Assembly (NCBI GenBank): GCA_009760855.2
Contig: WPIO01000001.1
Coordinates: 23,294,001 to 23,358,000, forward strand
Direction of reading: 5' to 3'
Length of the DNA: 64,000 nucleotides
Source: Cristatella mucedo
Taxonomy: Eukaryota; Bryozoa; Phylactolaemata; Cristatellidae
Shown here: positions 26,318 through 38,145 of the stretch, one piece after another
Position numbering within the stretch: position 1 is the stretch's first letter
Layout: every line of letters starts with the position of its first letter
Notes under the pieces: model-generated
Told to the model about the DNA's origin: nothing
The model's input: only the letters and a program-made list of their open reading frames with translations
Database searches by the model: none
Translations under genes and position numbers: made by a program

Positions 26318-26640
26318 AATAATAATTCACTTGATAAAGCGCCCTCAGAGAACTTTTCAGAATCTCTTTCTAGGCGCTTTACATTTGATGTAAAGTGAAA
26401 TGCAATTGAATGGTAAGTAAAATCATGCTTGAAAAACAAACAAAATGAATAATATGGTTAGGGGTGACGTGCACAGGGTCAGCATGCAAATGTGGTTAGT
26501 GGCAGCATGCACAGTGTCAGCACGCAAAAGCACATCAAGGACGAAGTGGGAGATGTGGCAACTGCGACGCTTACGACAGACAAGCTTAGCTGCAGAGTTT
26601 CGCACGAGCTGCAAGCTCCTGATTGCATTAATCTAATCAT
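26318..26640 (-). mobile_element. LINE-A copy with internal deletion
   Basis: The tail and 3' UTR (26318-26545) are joined directly to an internal RT piece reading LVRNSAAKLVCRKRRSCHIS. The coding stretch between these two blocks in other copies is missing. The copy was inserted next to the previous one. Confidence 0.7.
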
Positions 26641-26654
26641 GCCATGCAAAACTA

Positions 26655-27490
26655 GCATCATTAATATGCCATTAGCCTCAGGTCATCCCCTAGCATCTTT
26701 CAGAAAGGCTGTAGTCAGGCCACTACTCAAGAAAGTAACACTAGACGAAGAGAACTTGCGCAACTTCCGCCCTGTCTCCCTTCTACCGTTCATATCAAAG
26801 ACACTGGAACGAGTAGTGGCAGACCAGCTGAACTCATATATTGAAACTTCAAACCTCGCTAGTAAGCTTCAGACTGATTTTAGAGCTAGTCACTCCACAA
26901 AGTCAGCATCGCTTCGGGTGTACAATGACTTATTTAGGAATGCAGACATGGGTAGAGTATCTCAGCTTGTTTGGCTTGATCGTTCGGCAGCATTTCATAC
27001 CATCGATAACAAAATCCTTCTTAGAGCTTCTGATCTCGATAGGCATTACTGGCACTGCTCTGCAATGGTTCAGGTCCTGTCTCAGTGAGAGACTCCAGAG
27101 TATTGATGTGAATGGACAAGGATAATCCGAGGTACCTCTGAAATATGGGATACCTCAGGGCTCCGTGCTTGGTCCTGTTCTTTTCATGGTTTATACTCTT
27201 CCTCTTGACGGTGTGATTGCCGAGCACAATCTAGGTATTCACTTCTATGTGGATAACAGTCAGTTGTACCTTTGCTTTGATCTCTTCTATATCTCGAGCT
27301 CGACGAATTCTCTCAACTCCTTTGCTGCATGCATTGATAACATCCCCACATGGATGGCATCATTTTCTTAAATTAAATGATGCTAAAACCAACTTAATAG
27401 TTACGGGCAAAAGCTAGTGTGATTCAGAAATTGGAAAGGCTATCGCTCAATGAGACATGGCCTTTTCTAGCATCGATTGACGCAGTTTTG
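26655..27490 (+). mobile_element. LINE-A reverse-transcriptase core
   Basis: The plus strand encodes the RT fingers and palm: FRKAVVRPLLKKVTLDEENL, NFRPVSLLPFISKTLERVVA, VWLDRSAAFHTIDNKILL, then YGIPQGSVLGPVLFMVYTLP. The active-site box reads FYVDNSQLYL instead of the usual FYADDTQLYL, so the catalytic Asp is lost. A frameshift lies near 27050. This is the 5'-most LINE-A portion in the window. Confidence 0.85.
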
Positions 27491-27493
27491 CAT

Positions 27494-27494
27494 A

Positions 27495-27548
<54 letters not shown>
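27494..27548. repeat. (TA)n microsatellite
   Basis: TA dinucleotide run ending the RT fragment on its 3' side. Confidence 0.95.
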
Positions 27549-27549
<1 letters not shown>

Positions 27550-28089
27550 CACACGTGAGGGTTGGGTGAAGACTTTTTATTAGTATCCGTAGAAGTGTGG
27601 CATTACAGGTGTCTGAAAAAAAACATTTTAGTTTATGCTATTCCAGAGTAAGAGAAATTTAATAGCTATATGTGATCGACCAAGGCATCAAGAGGTTGCT
27701 TGCATCCTGAAGACTCATTTTGATGCTCTGTCTTTCATGATGTGGGAGGCCTGCAGTGCACAGTTTAGCTTGCCTTTCGGGATTTAAGACGAGCCCAGGT
27801 CACCTCATTTGACGTGCGAACACACTGTATGAAAATTCTTGGAGGTAAAGTCAACAATTCCTCTCCGCTAGATGAAGTTTCTTGTGCATTATTAGGTTGC
27901 ATATGCAATATCATTTAGTTGATTTAATTCTGGAATATTTACACGGTAGTACTGGGTAGAAAGTAGAGCCGTAAAGTTCGCTATCTCAAGATGTTGGTTG
28001 GATTAAACTGACCATTTAACGAAATTCTACTTCTAAATGGTGAAAACATGCAAACGCTGAACTGGCAAGAGTGAGTCCCAGCCCCCCAG

Positions 28090-28470
28090 TTTATGTACCA
28101 GCACATTCCTTCATGAATTGCCCCAGCACAACACTGCTCTGAGCTCGAGGTCCCCACTCCTCCGGAGAGTGATCAGCCAGCCATCTTCAGCAGTGAGCAG
28201 CAAGTAGGACGGCGAATAACATACTTCAGATCTAGATTCCAAGTTTACGAATGCGGCCGAGGAGAGAAAGTCATACTTCTCCTACCAGAAAGATATCAGT
28301 GACCTGATCAGAGGCCTTGAACTTGGAAAGTTCAATGCCAAGCATCTGCCATCTAGGCACATGGAGCGGAGCTTTTGTATTAAAGTAGAACTTCGTTGAA
28401 CCACAAATAATGTAGATCATAAAGTTTGTCGAATTTTTCAAGAAGCTAAACATCACTGAAATAGCGGCCT
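28090..28470 (+). pseudogene. Family X N-terminal fragment
   Basis: The plus strand contains SYFSYQKDISDLIRGLELGK followed by NAKHLPSRHMERSFCIKVEL-like residues. These align by pattern with DLDDLVRDLDLPKESAKFFG in the copy at 4830-6035. An upstream Glu/Pro/Ser-rich stretch sits in another frame. No later family X block was recognised in 28470-29080, so this copy is a truncated remnant. Confidence 0.5.
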
Positions 28471-29084
28471 GAAACATTTTCGTTTCAGTGGTTCTCTGCT
28501 ACCTCGGCAACCACGAGGCTAAAAACTATGAGCCGCCTGCACTCATATAGAACTATGGAAAAATGGAATTAAGAATATCTTGCAAAGCAAAACTCGTTAA
28601 TGCTGATTTCGAAAAATTCAAGAATCTGAGAATCATTCTAGAGGAGCAATGCATGTGCTTTCGCTAAAATACACTGCACTTTGAACGCAGCTTCCAAGGA
28701 CAGTACAAATAACTAAAATGATAGGCTACTATGTTTGGGGCTCCATCGAGAAAACTATGTTTAATGTTGCCGCAAATCTAGAATATCTACTCATATCTTT
28801 TACCTTTTCAGTGACCTTTGGCGTGAATTCAGAGTAGCTGTATGTTAACTTTGATTCATTTGCGTTCTTTACGACTAACAAGAAACTACAAGGGTTACAT
28901 TTTTTGTCGGAAAAGGATTGCGTTATCTTATTTGCTGACTAGTTAATGTATTTATTGATGCTTTTGCTCGTCTTTCGGTGATGGTGAAGTTAAACAGAGA
29001 TCGAGCAATTAGCACTGGCAAGTTTCGTGCTCAGTCACATCAGTGGGTGCATTCGGTTGTGCGGACATTTTGCTGCTCAAGTGC

Positions 29085-29162
29085 CGGGGATAATCACACT
29101 GAAGGAATGCAGCAAATGTAAAGTGCCGGCACAATATTAAATGCATTACTATTATTATTACT
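29085..29162 (+). mobile_element. LINE-A tail remnant
   Basis: CAGCAAATGTAAAGTGCCGG followed by an ATTATTATT run; the GAGATT block is deleted. Confidence 0.5.
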
Positions 29163-29749
29163 AAGAAATCCCCTCATCGTCCGGTCAGTTGGTGGTGTTG
29201 TACAGCGCTAGTTGCATTAATTACATGCTTTACTACGTGCATTAATACTGTATTTAGTGTTCTGTTGTGTTCTATGAGTTGACTCTGGCTGTGCTTAAAA
29301 AAACGCATTGACTAGTGACTACGAGTACCTTTTCTGTCACTCCGAAGATTTTGATGGGAGGTTAATTGCTGAGGTGTGTGTGGCGGTCACATTGTAGAAG
29401 GCAAGAAGACAGTCGGTTAATTACACCACTAAGAGAAAGAATAACCAACGGTTACGTTTGCAGCCTCAGACACAACCACCAACTGGCTACTCACAGTCTT
29501 GGTACATGTGCAAGTAGAAGGGGTGATTTGGGAATACTCATTCCTCAAGGTGGTGACTTGTTTTGTCTCGATGTTGCACGCTAGCATTGCCTTGCCTCTT
29601 TCTTTTACATCTTCTTTATCCTGTAAGTTTTTAAGCACTATTTGTAAGCCTGGTTTGTAAGTTTGACCGACCGTCTTAAATCGAACGAGTTTGTGCTTTC
29701 CCTAAGATAACTTAGCGTGTAGAAAACGTTGTAACCCTGTTTGCACGTT

Positions 29750-30210
29750 TCATTTTTGCATGCAGAGCGATCATACGTTCACCTACTAAGCACAATGCAC
29801 ACTCTTGTATACATGTTGTCTAAAAAGCATGCAGGATCACAATTGCGTCCCTCCACACTCCACGCACACGCACAGGACGGTAACACTTCACATGTCCCCT
29901 CACGTTATCAAGACTCACAATTCACACGCATGCACACAACTCGTACTCGTCTTTGCAATTAGCGAGCATGCTTAGGCGTGCACGTGTTCACACATACACT
30001 CCTGCACGGGCATGCATGCAGGCATGCACAGTATACAAAATAGAGCTCATGCACACAAAAACTCCAGCATGCATACACAAATGTATGTTATAACTAGTAA
30101 TACACATCTTCAAGCATACACACATTCAAACATGACCCAACATAGATGCACCCACATACGTATGCACAAACAGCACGTGCACGCCCATGCATACTCACCC
30201 ACAAACGTGG
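29750..30210. repeat. CA/GCATG-rich cryptic repeat
   Basis: Irregular stretch rich in GCATGCACA, CACACA and TACACA on the plus strand without a fixed period. No gene is visible, and the open frames over it are His/Thr-rich artefacts. Confidence 0.6.
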
Positions 30211-30227
30211 GTGCATTAGATTAGCCA

Positions 30228-30775
30228 TTTTTGTATCTCCGTCTGTAACTCCACAAAGTCATACAGACCATGTGGGTGTTACGCAGGAGAGTTTTGTATA
30301 GCACACTCACAGCCTAAGCGGCTTTCGGTACGCATTCCGTAGCCAATAGACTTCGTCTCACGAAACAAAGAGAAAGTGGGAAGCATAGCAGAGTTAGGAG
30401 AGCAGTTGAGGTAGTGAGTAGCATAGAAGTAGCAGCTCAGGACCGCTGAAAAGGATGTGCCATAGTCGGCAGTAGGAGAGTAGTTGTCGTTGCGTAAGAA
30501 TTGTGGAAGCGAGTTCCACAGTCTAGGACCTGCAGAGCTAAAGCTTCTGTCGCCAACTGTCTTTAAGCGGAGCAATGGGACAGCTAATTTATTGTCAACA
30601 GAGGACCTCAAGGCACGAACAGGCTGAAACTGATGCAGCAGTTCAGCTAGGTACGAAGGAGCCAAGCCGTGGCATGCCTTGTGGGTCAGCGTAAGAACTT
30701 TGCTCTGTATCCTTTGCTCAACCGGCAACCATCCTAGCTCTTTCAGCAAAGGAGACACGTGCTCAAACCGCGTTC
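30228..30775 (-). mobile_element. LINE-B, 5'-truncated, well preserved
   Basis: The minus-strand frame runs from FEHVSPLLKELGWLPVEQRI through LAPSYLAELLHQFQPVRALR to CECAIQNSPA and stop. It is almost the same sequence as the copies at 11555 and 13660, which suggests recent movement. The 3' end is ACTCCACAAAGTCATACAGA on the plus strand, starting at about 30228. Confidence 0.85.
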
Positions 30776-31152
30776 CCGTGTGTACTAACTTCTCACTTTC
30801 AGTGGAGTTACAACTGCCACATGAGAAGTTAAGGAAACCGACAATCCACACTCAATAAGTTGCTCACAGTTGTAAACCACTGCTCTGATAAAGTGCAATA
30901 ACCAAAAACTTTCTTTGCTTGCAGACATTTTTGTTAGCTGGTGCCGGCAAAAGAAATGATACTGCTTGCTTTCTGTTTTGAGTACCGAGTCTTTACCAAA
31001 GTTCCCGTGAAGCTAACTTAGCCATGATTGCTATACATCTCGGGCTCTGGATGTAAATTTTACGTAGATCTTACTTCTAATGTCGAGAGAATGTGGGAAC
31101 CAACGTATAACCTGAACGTCGTAGCAACGATTCCATCCGATACTACAATCAA

Positions 31153-31635
31153 TTGGAGTTCATCAGTGGTGTAAACAGTTGCTCGTGTAGTAACGCTCTC
31201 TTGACTCCCGGAATTGCCAGTCACCTTTTACACTTGGTGGCTTGTGTGTTTTGGTATTGCTGTTCCTGGCTGACCTCATTAGCAAGTCATGATTCAAACC
31301 AGAGCAGAGATACATATGAGCAAAGACGCTATACACATAGCTGTGCAATTGTTAGTGCTCCGTGTCACCGTAGTCATCGATTGATAAAGCTGTGGATATT
31401 CTGTGAAAATCATATTGTTGCTAGACTAGCCTACGATACAAACATGGCCTGGAAGAAAATTATCGCAAAAATGCATCACAATCGAAATTTCAGCCGTTTT
31501 TTGAATGTCTTATGTCACTTGTATGGCAAGTGTGTGCGAAGAATCCTGTCAAAACGTTTGACAATGCGATTTATGTACACTTTTATTCAGTCGATTAATA
31601 GCCAATTGTATGCATACTTGAGTTCTCTGCTGTAA
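31153..31635 (+). other. Unassigned open frame, 160 codons
   Basis: Open frame between two LINE-B copies. The C-terminal half (LAYDTNMAWKKIIAKMHHNR, then basic and aromatic residues) looks more protein-like than the N-terminal half. No family recognised; splice sites, codon bias or homologues were not visible. Possibly chance. Confidence 0.2.
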
Positions 31636-31847
31636 CTACTGCGAGATACCACTACGGGAATCGGTGGTTCCTCTTATGTAGAAATGCAGCCGGCATCTGG
31701 CTGTACGACGTTACGTCAGACTCGATCGTTTGAAAAGCAGACCAGTTTATGCAAATAGACTTGCCTCTTTTTAGTCTGCACCACTCAATGTGAGCTGGCT
31801 TGTTCCACGACGGCGTTCTGCTACGCATATATGTATTCCAATGCAAT

Positions 31848-32700
31848 GTATTTTATCTCCTTCTGTAACTTCAAAAAGCCCCCAAAACTATGTGGGTGTT
31901 ACGCATGAGAGTTTTGTATTGCCCACCCAAAGCCTAAGCGGCTTTCCGTATGCATTCGGTAGCCAACAGAATTCGTCTCACTCAACACGGAGAAAGTGAA
32001 AGGCATAGCTGAGTCAGGACAGCAGTTGAGGTAGTGAGTAGCATGAAAGTAGAAGCTCGGAACGGCTGGAAAGAATTGCTGCAGTCGGTAGCAGGAGAAG
32101 AGATGTCTTTGCTTGAGAATTGTGGAAGCGAGTTCCACAGTCTTTGATCTGCAGAGCAAAAGCTTCTGTCGCCAACGGTCTTGAAGAGGATGAATGGAAC
32201 GGCTAATGTATTGTCTATACAGAAGCTAGGGGCACGAGGAAGCTGAAACTGGTGCAGCAGTTCAGCTAGATATTAAGGAGCTCAGCCGTGGCGGGCCTTG
32301 TGGACCAATGTAGGAACTTTGCTCTGTATCCGTTGATCCATCGGCAGCCATTCAAGCTCGTTCAGCAGAGACGACATATGGTCAAACCTCTCGGATTTGT
32401 AAACTAGCCTTGAAGCCATATTAATTAAAAACTGAAGTGGCCGAGTGACTTTTATTCGTAGTTCTGTCCAATGGGAATTAGAATAGCACAGCCGAGACAG
32501 AACCAAGGAGCAAGTTGATCTCTTACAAGCACCGTGGAAGACAGTTCCTAATCTTGATAGGGATCGGATGCGATGGCTAGCTGTGTAAGTAGTCTTCCTA
32601 GACAAAGCATCAAAATTTAGGCAGCTGTCAAAGACGACACCTAAATTCCGAGCAAATGGTGATGGTCGCACAACAGCATCACCTATTAGAAGATTAAAGC
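31848..32700 (-). mobile_element. LINE-B, older and longer copy
   Basis: Minus strand: the 5' part encodes SPFARNLGVVFDSCLNFDAL and RIRSLSRLGTVFHGACKRST, upstream of the portion kept in the other copies. It then continues through LNELEWLPMDQRIQSKVPTL to the 3' end in broken frames. It extends the visible LINE-B consensus in the 5' direction. Confidence 0.8.
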
Positions 32701-33494
32701 CTTCGAGGCTATCTATATATTTGCATCTACAAGCAAGGAGTTTCTCTTGTCCTAATCGGTGCCTTTGCTGCTGCTGCCTTATGCTTTTTACTTTAGTAAA
32801 CCAGTGATCTTTAATATAAACTGTTTGTCTTCCAGCTGCATTTGCAATGGCTGATCCACATTGGATTTCTTATTAAAATGCAATATGCATTTGGGCGTGT
32901 AAAGTGGATAGACGTTCTAAAAGGGTCTCGATGCGCTATTCAAGTCCGCCCAGCATCAGCTGTAGTTACTCGATCCTACAGCAATGGTAAGAAAGCCTGT
33001 CTGCCTGTACAAAATAAAGACTCCATATGGCTAGGATAATTGGTATTCTTAGGGCAACTTTTATAGTAGCTGCATTATCTTAATTAAATAACACCAGATC
33101 CAAATCAAATTACAAGACCACATGCGTGATGTTTGTTTCACGGTTTTTGATTATTCATCAGTCTACCGAGAGCTTATAATATAATCTTTCTACCGTTGGT
33201 TAGCTCATATCCGTGCTATTTCTGGATGCAGTGCATGCGAGTCTTAGACTCGCCTTCCTGTATTTGAAGACAACCATCTATTAGAAGACCAAAGGCGTCG
33301 AGCCACACGCTCGAAATTCTTATTCCCTTCATTAATCTTGGGTGCGTTCATTTTGTACCCTGTCAACCTGACTGACATATCTCCTTTCGCTTCCCACTGA
33401 AAAGGTTGAGCAATTGAGCAAGCTGTCGCTGTTACTTTACTAGCTGCGTTGTTTGTGCCTTGAATAGATTAGACCATGAGTGGGCTAAATGCGA

Positions 33495-33645
33495 GCTGAT
33501 TTAACAGCCTCTTTTTTATAGCGACAAAAGAGCCTTTACAGCTATCACCACCGCTTGCAATGGCGATAAAGGATCGCTCACCACAGGATTCGAACCCACG
33601 ACCTCGAGGCCGAGGTCATGAAAAGCAATCAACTTACCTGGGGCT
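33495..33645 (-). mobile_element. SINE-2 copy
   Basis: Minus strand: B-box GGGTTCGAATCCTG, body ATCGCCATTGCAAGCGGTGG and TAGCTGTAAAGGCTC, with the 3' portion AAAAAAGAGGCTGTTAAATC. Confidence 0.8.
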
Positions 33646-33949
33646 AGGTTACTCGATTAACGCATTATTGCTGACCCTAGTTACTGCAGCCATCAGATAG
33701 GAGAGCGAAATAATTTATTCTTAGAAACAACGGGCTAACTTTAGATTAGCCCTTTCAGCAATGCATGCAGCCGGAATAAAAACTTCGAGTAAAGACCTTA
33801 AGAGGGCGCCGTAACAAAAGTGCGTGAGATAAAAACTTGCCGAAAAAGTTCGCAATGCTGTCATCCCTGACAAATTCTCGTAAAAGCATGCGGTTTTTAT
33901 TTCAAATTATCGCAAACAACGGTCCATGTTAGCTTACTAAATTCAATAT

Positions 33950-35170
33950 GATTACATTGGCGCGTTTTCATGTTATGACCTCGATTGGCCCGGGCCAGCC
34001 AGTCTACCTACATTTTTGAACTGGGATACACTGGTATTTCCACAATAAGCGTTTCACTGCTGAAATTTTATACTAATTTACAGAAAACCATTTACCGGGT
34101 TTAACAACCGAATTCAGTGCATTGAGCATCGACTGTCTCATGCTATGGCCTGCCAAGGTCCGGACCAACGAACCTTCCAGCATACTCTAAGGGCAATGCA
34201 TCTGCCATTTTCACAATAGGCGATTTAAAACTATGGTTTTGATTTAAAATTATAGATAAACGTTTTTCGGCTAGACCCACATAATGTAATGACATTGTGT
34301 GGCCGGGTTCTAATGCTATAGCCATCAATGGCCCGAGCCATCAGTGTCCATAGCAATATAACACGTCAGGACAATCGCAGAAAATTGTATGGGTAAATCG
34401 AGGAGACCGCTTTCTACAATAAGCCATCAAAACCGCAGTGTGATGGTATCAATTGTTGGAATAGCAGCTGTATCGCAGCTGGAAAAAATGAAAGCGAGTG
34501 GAGCCATCGGAGGTCATAGCATAAGAACCCGCAAATGCGATTGTGTGCAATTTGGCCGGTAAGCCCGAAACACTGTTTTTCATAATCTAGAATTAGAGCT
34601 GAAGTTACCAAATCTGATTGTGGAAATGGCAGCTGCATCGCAGTTTGACTATTTACGACTTCCATCCGGTCAGGCCACTGGAGGGGACTGCATGGAAACG
34701 CGAAAGAGCAGTCTCAGTAAATCTGATGGGCAACCTTAACACAGTTTTCTTTAATTTGGAATCAAAACTGCCTCTGTGCGAAGCTTTGATGTGGCAACGA
34801 CAGCTCTATGGCAGTTCGAATGTTTTTGGCAGCCATTTGGGCCGGTCCATCGGAGACGATGAGAACGGGCACAAGGAAAATCCACTGAAATTTATTGGGC
34901 AAATTTGCATACCATTCTCTACATTTTAAAATCAAAACCACAATTTTGCTAAGATTTTCTGAAAATGGCAGCTGTGTTTCCATATGAATGTGTAAACGGG
35001 CTGGCTGACTCGGGCCATTTGAGGCCATAGTACGAGAACCTACAATCCCAGTTGCATGAAAAGTGGTGCTTAAACCAGGAACACCATTCTGTATTACTTA
35101 GAATCAAAGTCGCAGTATTACGATGTTTATTGTGTAAGTGACTGTTGTATGGCAGTATATCGCAGATATT
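33950..35170. repeat. About 170-bp degenerate tandem units, orientation-switching array
   Basis: A shared core (consensus like GGGCCATCGGAGGTCATAG) recurs at regular spacing. Reverse-orientation cores begin at 33972, 34142 and 34315. Forward-orientation cores lie near 34512, 34683, 34853 and 35022. Spacings are 170, 173, then 171, 170 and 169. Between cores each unit also repeats a block like AATCAAAACTGCC and TGGCAGCTGTAT. Units are strongly diverged. No coding potential is evident. Confidence 0.75.
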
Positions 35171-35414
35171 CTTGGAGCCAGAATGTTTTTGCTCGAAACG
35201 TCAACAAGCTACCACATAGCATACCGAGTTGGAGTTAACCTTCAAGAAATCACACGAAACCCGAACATCTGATTGAAAATAAGCTAACATTACCAGGCAT
35301 TATTAACTCTTTCTAAAAACCTACGCCATTTAAATATTTAAAAGCTAAAATAAATTATAAGGCTATGTGCGTTATACTCTGTAGATATTGTTTCTAATAA
35401 ATACTCAAATTATG

Positions 35415-35940
35415 AACATCTATTTATGCCAGCATCCCTTAAAAATTTTTTTTACGCCAATACCTCAAATTCTCTCAACTCACTTGCTGCATTTATTGAT
35501 GACATCCGCACATGGATGGCAGCAAATTTTCTCAAACTAAACGATGATAAAACTAACTTACTAGTTATGGGCAAACCCAGTGAGATTCACAAATTGGGAA
35601 GGCTGACGCTCAAAATTTGCTCTGCCAGGATATCTCCTGTTGCATCAGCTCGAAATCTAGCTGTCATGTTCCAAAGCGACCTCTCGTTAGACGACCATAT
35701 CAGCTCCACAGTCAAATCTGCCTATTTTCAGCTTCATGACATTGCTAAAACTCGGGATTTTTTAGATAAGGATACCACATCTAAGTTGGTCCATGCATTC
35801 GTGACATCCCGTCTCGACTTCTGCAACTCACTGCTCGCTGGCCTACCGGCATGTGCGATCATGCGATTACAGCTTGTGCAAAACTCGGCAGCTAGGCCTG
35901 TCTGTCGGGAGCGTCGCAGTTGCCACATCACACCACTGAT
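35415..35940 (+). mobile_element. LINE-A internal fragment
   Basis: The plus-strand frame 35426-35962 encodes WMAANFLKLNDDKTNLLVMG, SDLSLDDHISSTVKSAYFQL and FVTSRLDFCNSLLAGLPACA, the connection region downstream of the RT palm. No tail. Confidence 0.85.
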
Positions 35941-36493
35941 ACTGCTACGGTTGAACGAATAGTGAGCGATCAAGTAGCTAGCGTCATTGCGCAAATAGAA
36001 GCATAGACTTTCCAAAAACAAATGTGTTGTGATAAGTTATAAGATACGGTCAGTACGGTGCTAGGATATTACGTTAGCTAACAGTTACAAATGCCACCAG
36101 ATCACGCATCCGGACGGGAATTGCTAGTTCATTAGAATCTGCTTTTATATTCATCCGATAAAATTGAACTTCAAATATTCACAGGCTTTTCCTGGAGAGG
36201 ATGTTTTACAGCTAAATTTATTTAACTTTAGAACTCACCCCAATCCGCATTCGAATGTACAACTTAGATTGACGAACTTATGTTCTCAACTGTGCAGCTC
36301 TTGGTGCTTGATGCTCTGCTTCCCGCGTAACGCATTGTACGTGACCGTGCTTAATATTAGTGAAGTAAAACTACTTTACTGAACCAGCGTGCCGACCCCT
36401 GAATGTCCGGCTGGCTAATCTAGTCATCATATCACACAACGTATGTGCACACTCTGGCTGCTTCTCGAAGCGTGGCTCTTATACAACTTGTGT

Positions 36494-37057
36494 CTACTTT
36501 ACCAGCGAATCTGCCGGATCACGTGGATTATCGCACACGAAAAGATTACTGATCCCACTTACTTCATGAACACAGCAGCGATTAATGCGATAGTTACGGC
36601 TCCTTATAGAGCAGTTAGCTGCATATCCAGCCGTGCATATCCTGCATGCCAAACCTTGAACTTTATCTGTGAAGGTTAAAATATTGAGCCAGAGGCTCGT
36701 AGCCAAGCTAGAGATATTCTGTCTCACGTTATGTGCTGGTGCTTCTTCTAGGCTTACTGTTCTTGAGCTCAAGAGGACTCGGCTTAGCACTCGGTAAATT
36801 GGCTTTATATCGTTTCCGACAAGTTTTATACGTGATACTCTTTCCGTGTGTACCAGCCATCTACAAACTGCTGCAATTAGCATTGTTCGAGCGAACCGCT
36901 TACTTTGGTAGAGACAAGTGTGCGGAATACACATCGAGACCTTATGCAAAAACAAGTTATTCTGTGAAAATACACTCAGCAGCACGTCTTTAGCTGTTTT
37001 TAGGTAGGAGCTGAAAGCAATAATCATTGCTTCAGTGAGATCAGCAACCACGCACAA
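36494..37057 (-). other. Unassigned 187-codon open frame
   Basis: This is the longest frame between TEX9 and LRRC74A that does not match a recognised repeat. It has a Cys-rich C-terminal part (LACRICTAGYAANCSIRSRN). No family, signal peptide or clear splice sites were recognised, and plus-strand frames over the same bases are also open. It may be a decayed mobile-element frame or chance. Confidence 0.25.
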
Positions 37058-37399
37058 TGGACGTCTGCTTCAAGTTCAGTTGTATGCATTACGTTGTTTA
37101 AAAACCAAGGGATTTGGGTGCAATGAGTGCAGCAGCTTCTACATATCATAGATGAGTGTTCACCAGAGGGTGACCAGGGTTGAGTGCATTCTGCATGTCG
37201 CCAGAGAGTATCTTGGGTTTTATATCTTGAAGATTTCAGATGCCGCATCCACACTGACTGTTTCCCTTCAGGCTTCCATGTCATCGGAAAGTCGCAATAA
37301 CGGACCGTCTCTATTGCACTCCCACCAGCAGTACGCTCTGTGCCGCTGCAAGAGTTCTCCTACAAAAGTAAACTGGCATAAGCCAATGCGCCTGTCTTA

Positions 37400-38010
37400 A
37401 GTGGCCAAAGCTTACGGAATGTATCTCTTGGATACTGAATGCACGCTCAGAGAAGACTGTGTTTCTAGAGGCTTGATTGCTAGCTGATAAGGTATTATAT
37501 TTTTACCTGCTTGCTTCTTGTGAGAATTCTAAGTAGCTAAAAGATAATCTTCTTAAATGGAAATACACTGCTTTTTATTGAGCCTGATATTATTTAACTC
37601 AGTAACCCTATTTCAGCTGTAATATACCTTTAATTTCACATTTAATAAAAAAGTTAACAGCTGTCATTACCAAGACCTTAATGTTTTCTTTGGGAAATTG
37701 AAAACCTACTTTCAGCCAGTATTAATCTTACGCATTCTCAGTTGCAGGCAACCTTCACTAATTACCTATAGTGGTTTATTAAAAATATTACCGATACTCG
37801 TTATTAATTAAACTTAGCTGATTATTTGATGGTAAAAATTCATGTGTCACCCCAAATATCGCTTTTAAGTTACATGCTCCTCTGCAACGTAGAGCGGAAA
37901 GTCTGGCATTCGCTAAATGACAAGTGCATAGAATCGTCTTCTGCATAAACCATTGCACACGCAGGTTCCTACCATTATACAAGTAGTGTTCGGGCTATTG
38001 TTATTCAAAT
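37400..38010. other. AT-rich intergenic DNA, nothing recognised
   Basis: No open frame with family motifs and no repeat family identified. Confidence 0.5.
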
Positions 38011-38011
38011 A

Positions 38012-38145
38012 AACATTACTAATTTGTCAAGCACCCTAATCAAATTTAATCTCAATCCAGACCTTTAACAGATGCTGTAGGGCTTGAGCCACCATGACCT
38101 TAGCCGTTTAAGGTAACCAACTTAACCCTGGAACAAATCGAGGTG
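38012..38145 (-). mobile_element. SINE-1 copy, old
   Basis: Minus strand keeps a B-box-like GGCTCAAGCCC and the tail with CTGGATTGAGATTAAATTTG; the head is decayed. Confidence 0.55.

Noticed and set aside
29750-30210. Regular spacing suspected as a CRISPR-like or satellite array
   Set aside because: No constant repeat or spacer length; it is CA-rich low-complexity DNA in a eukaryote.
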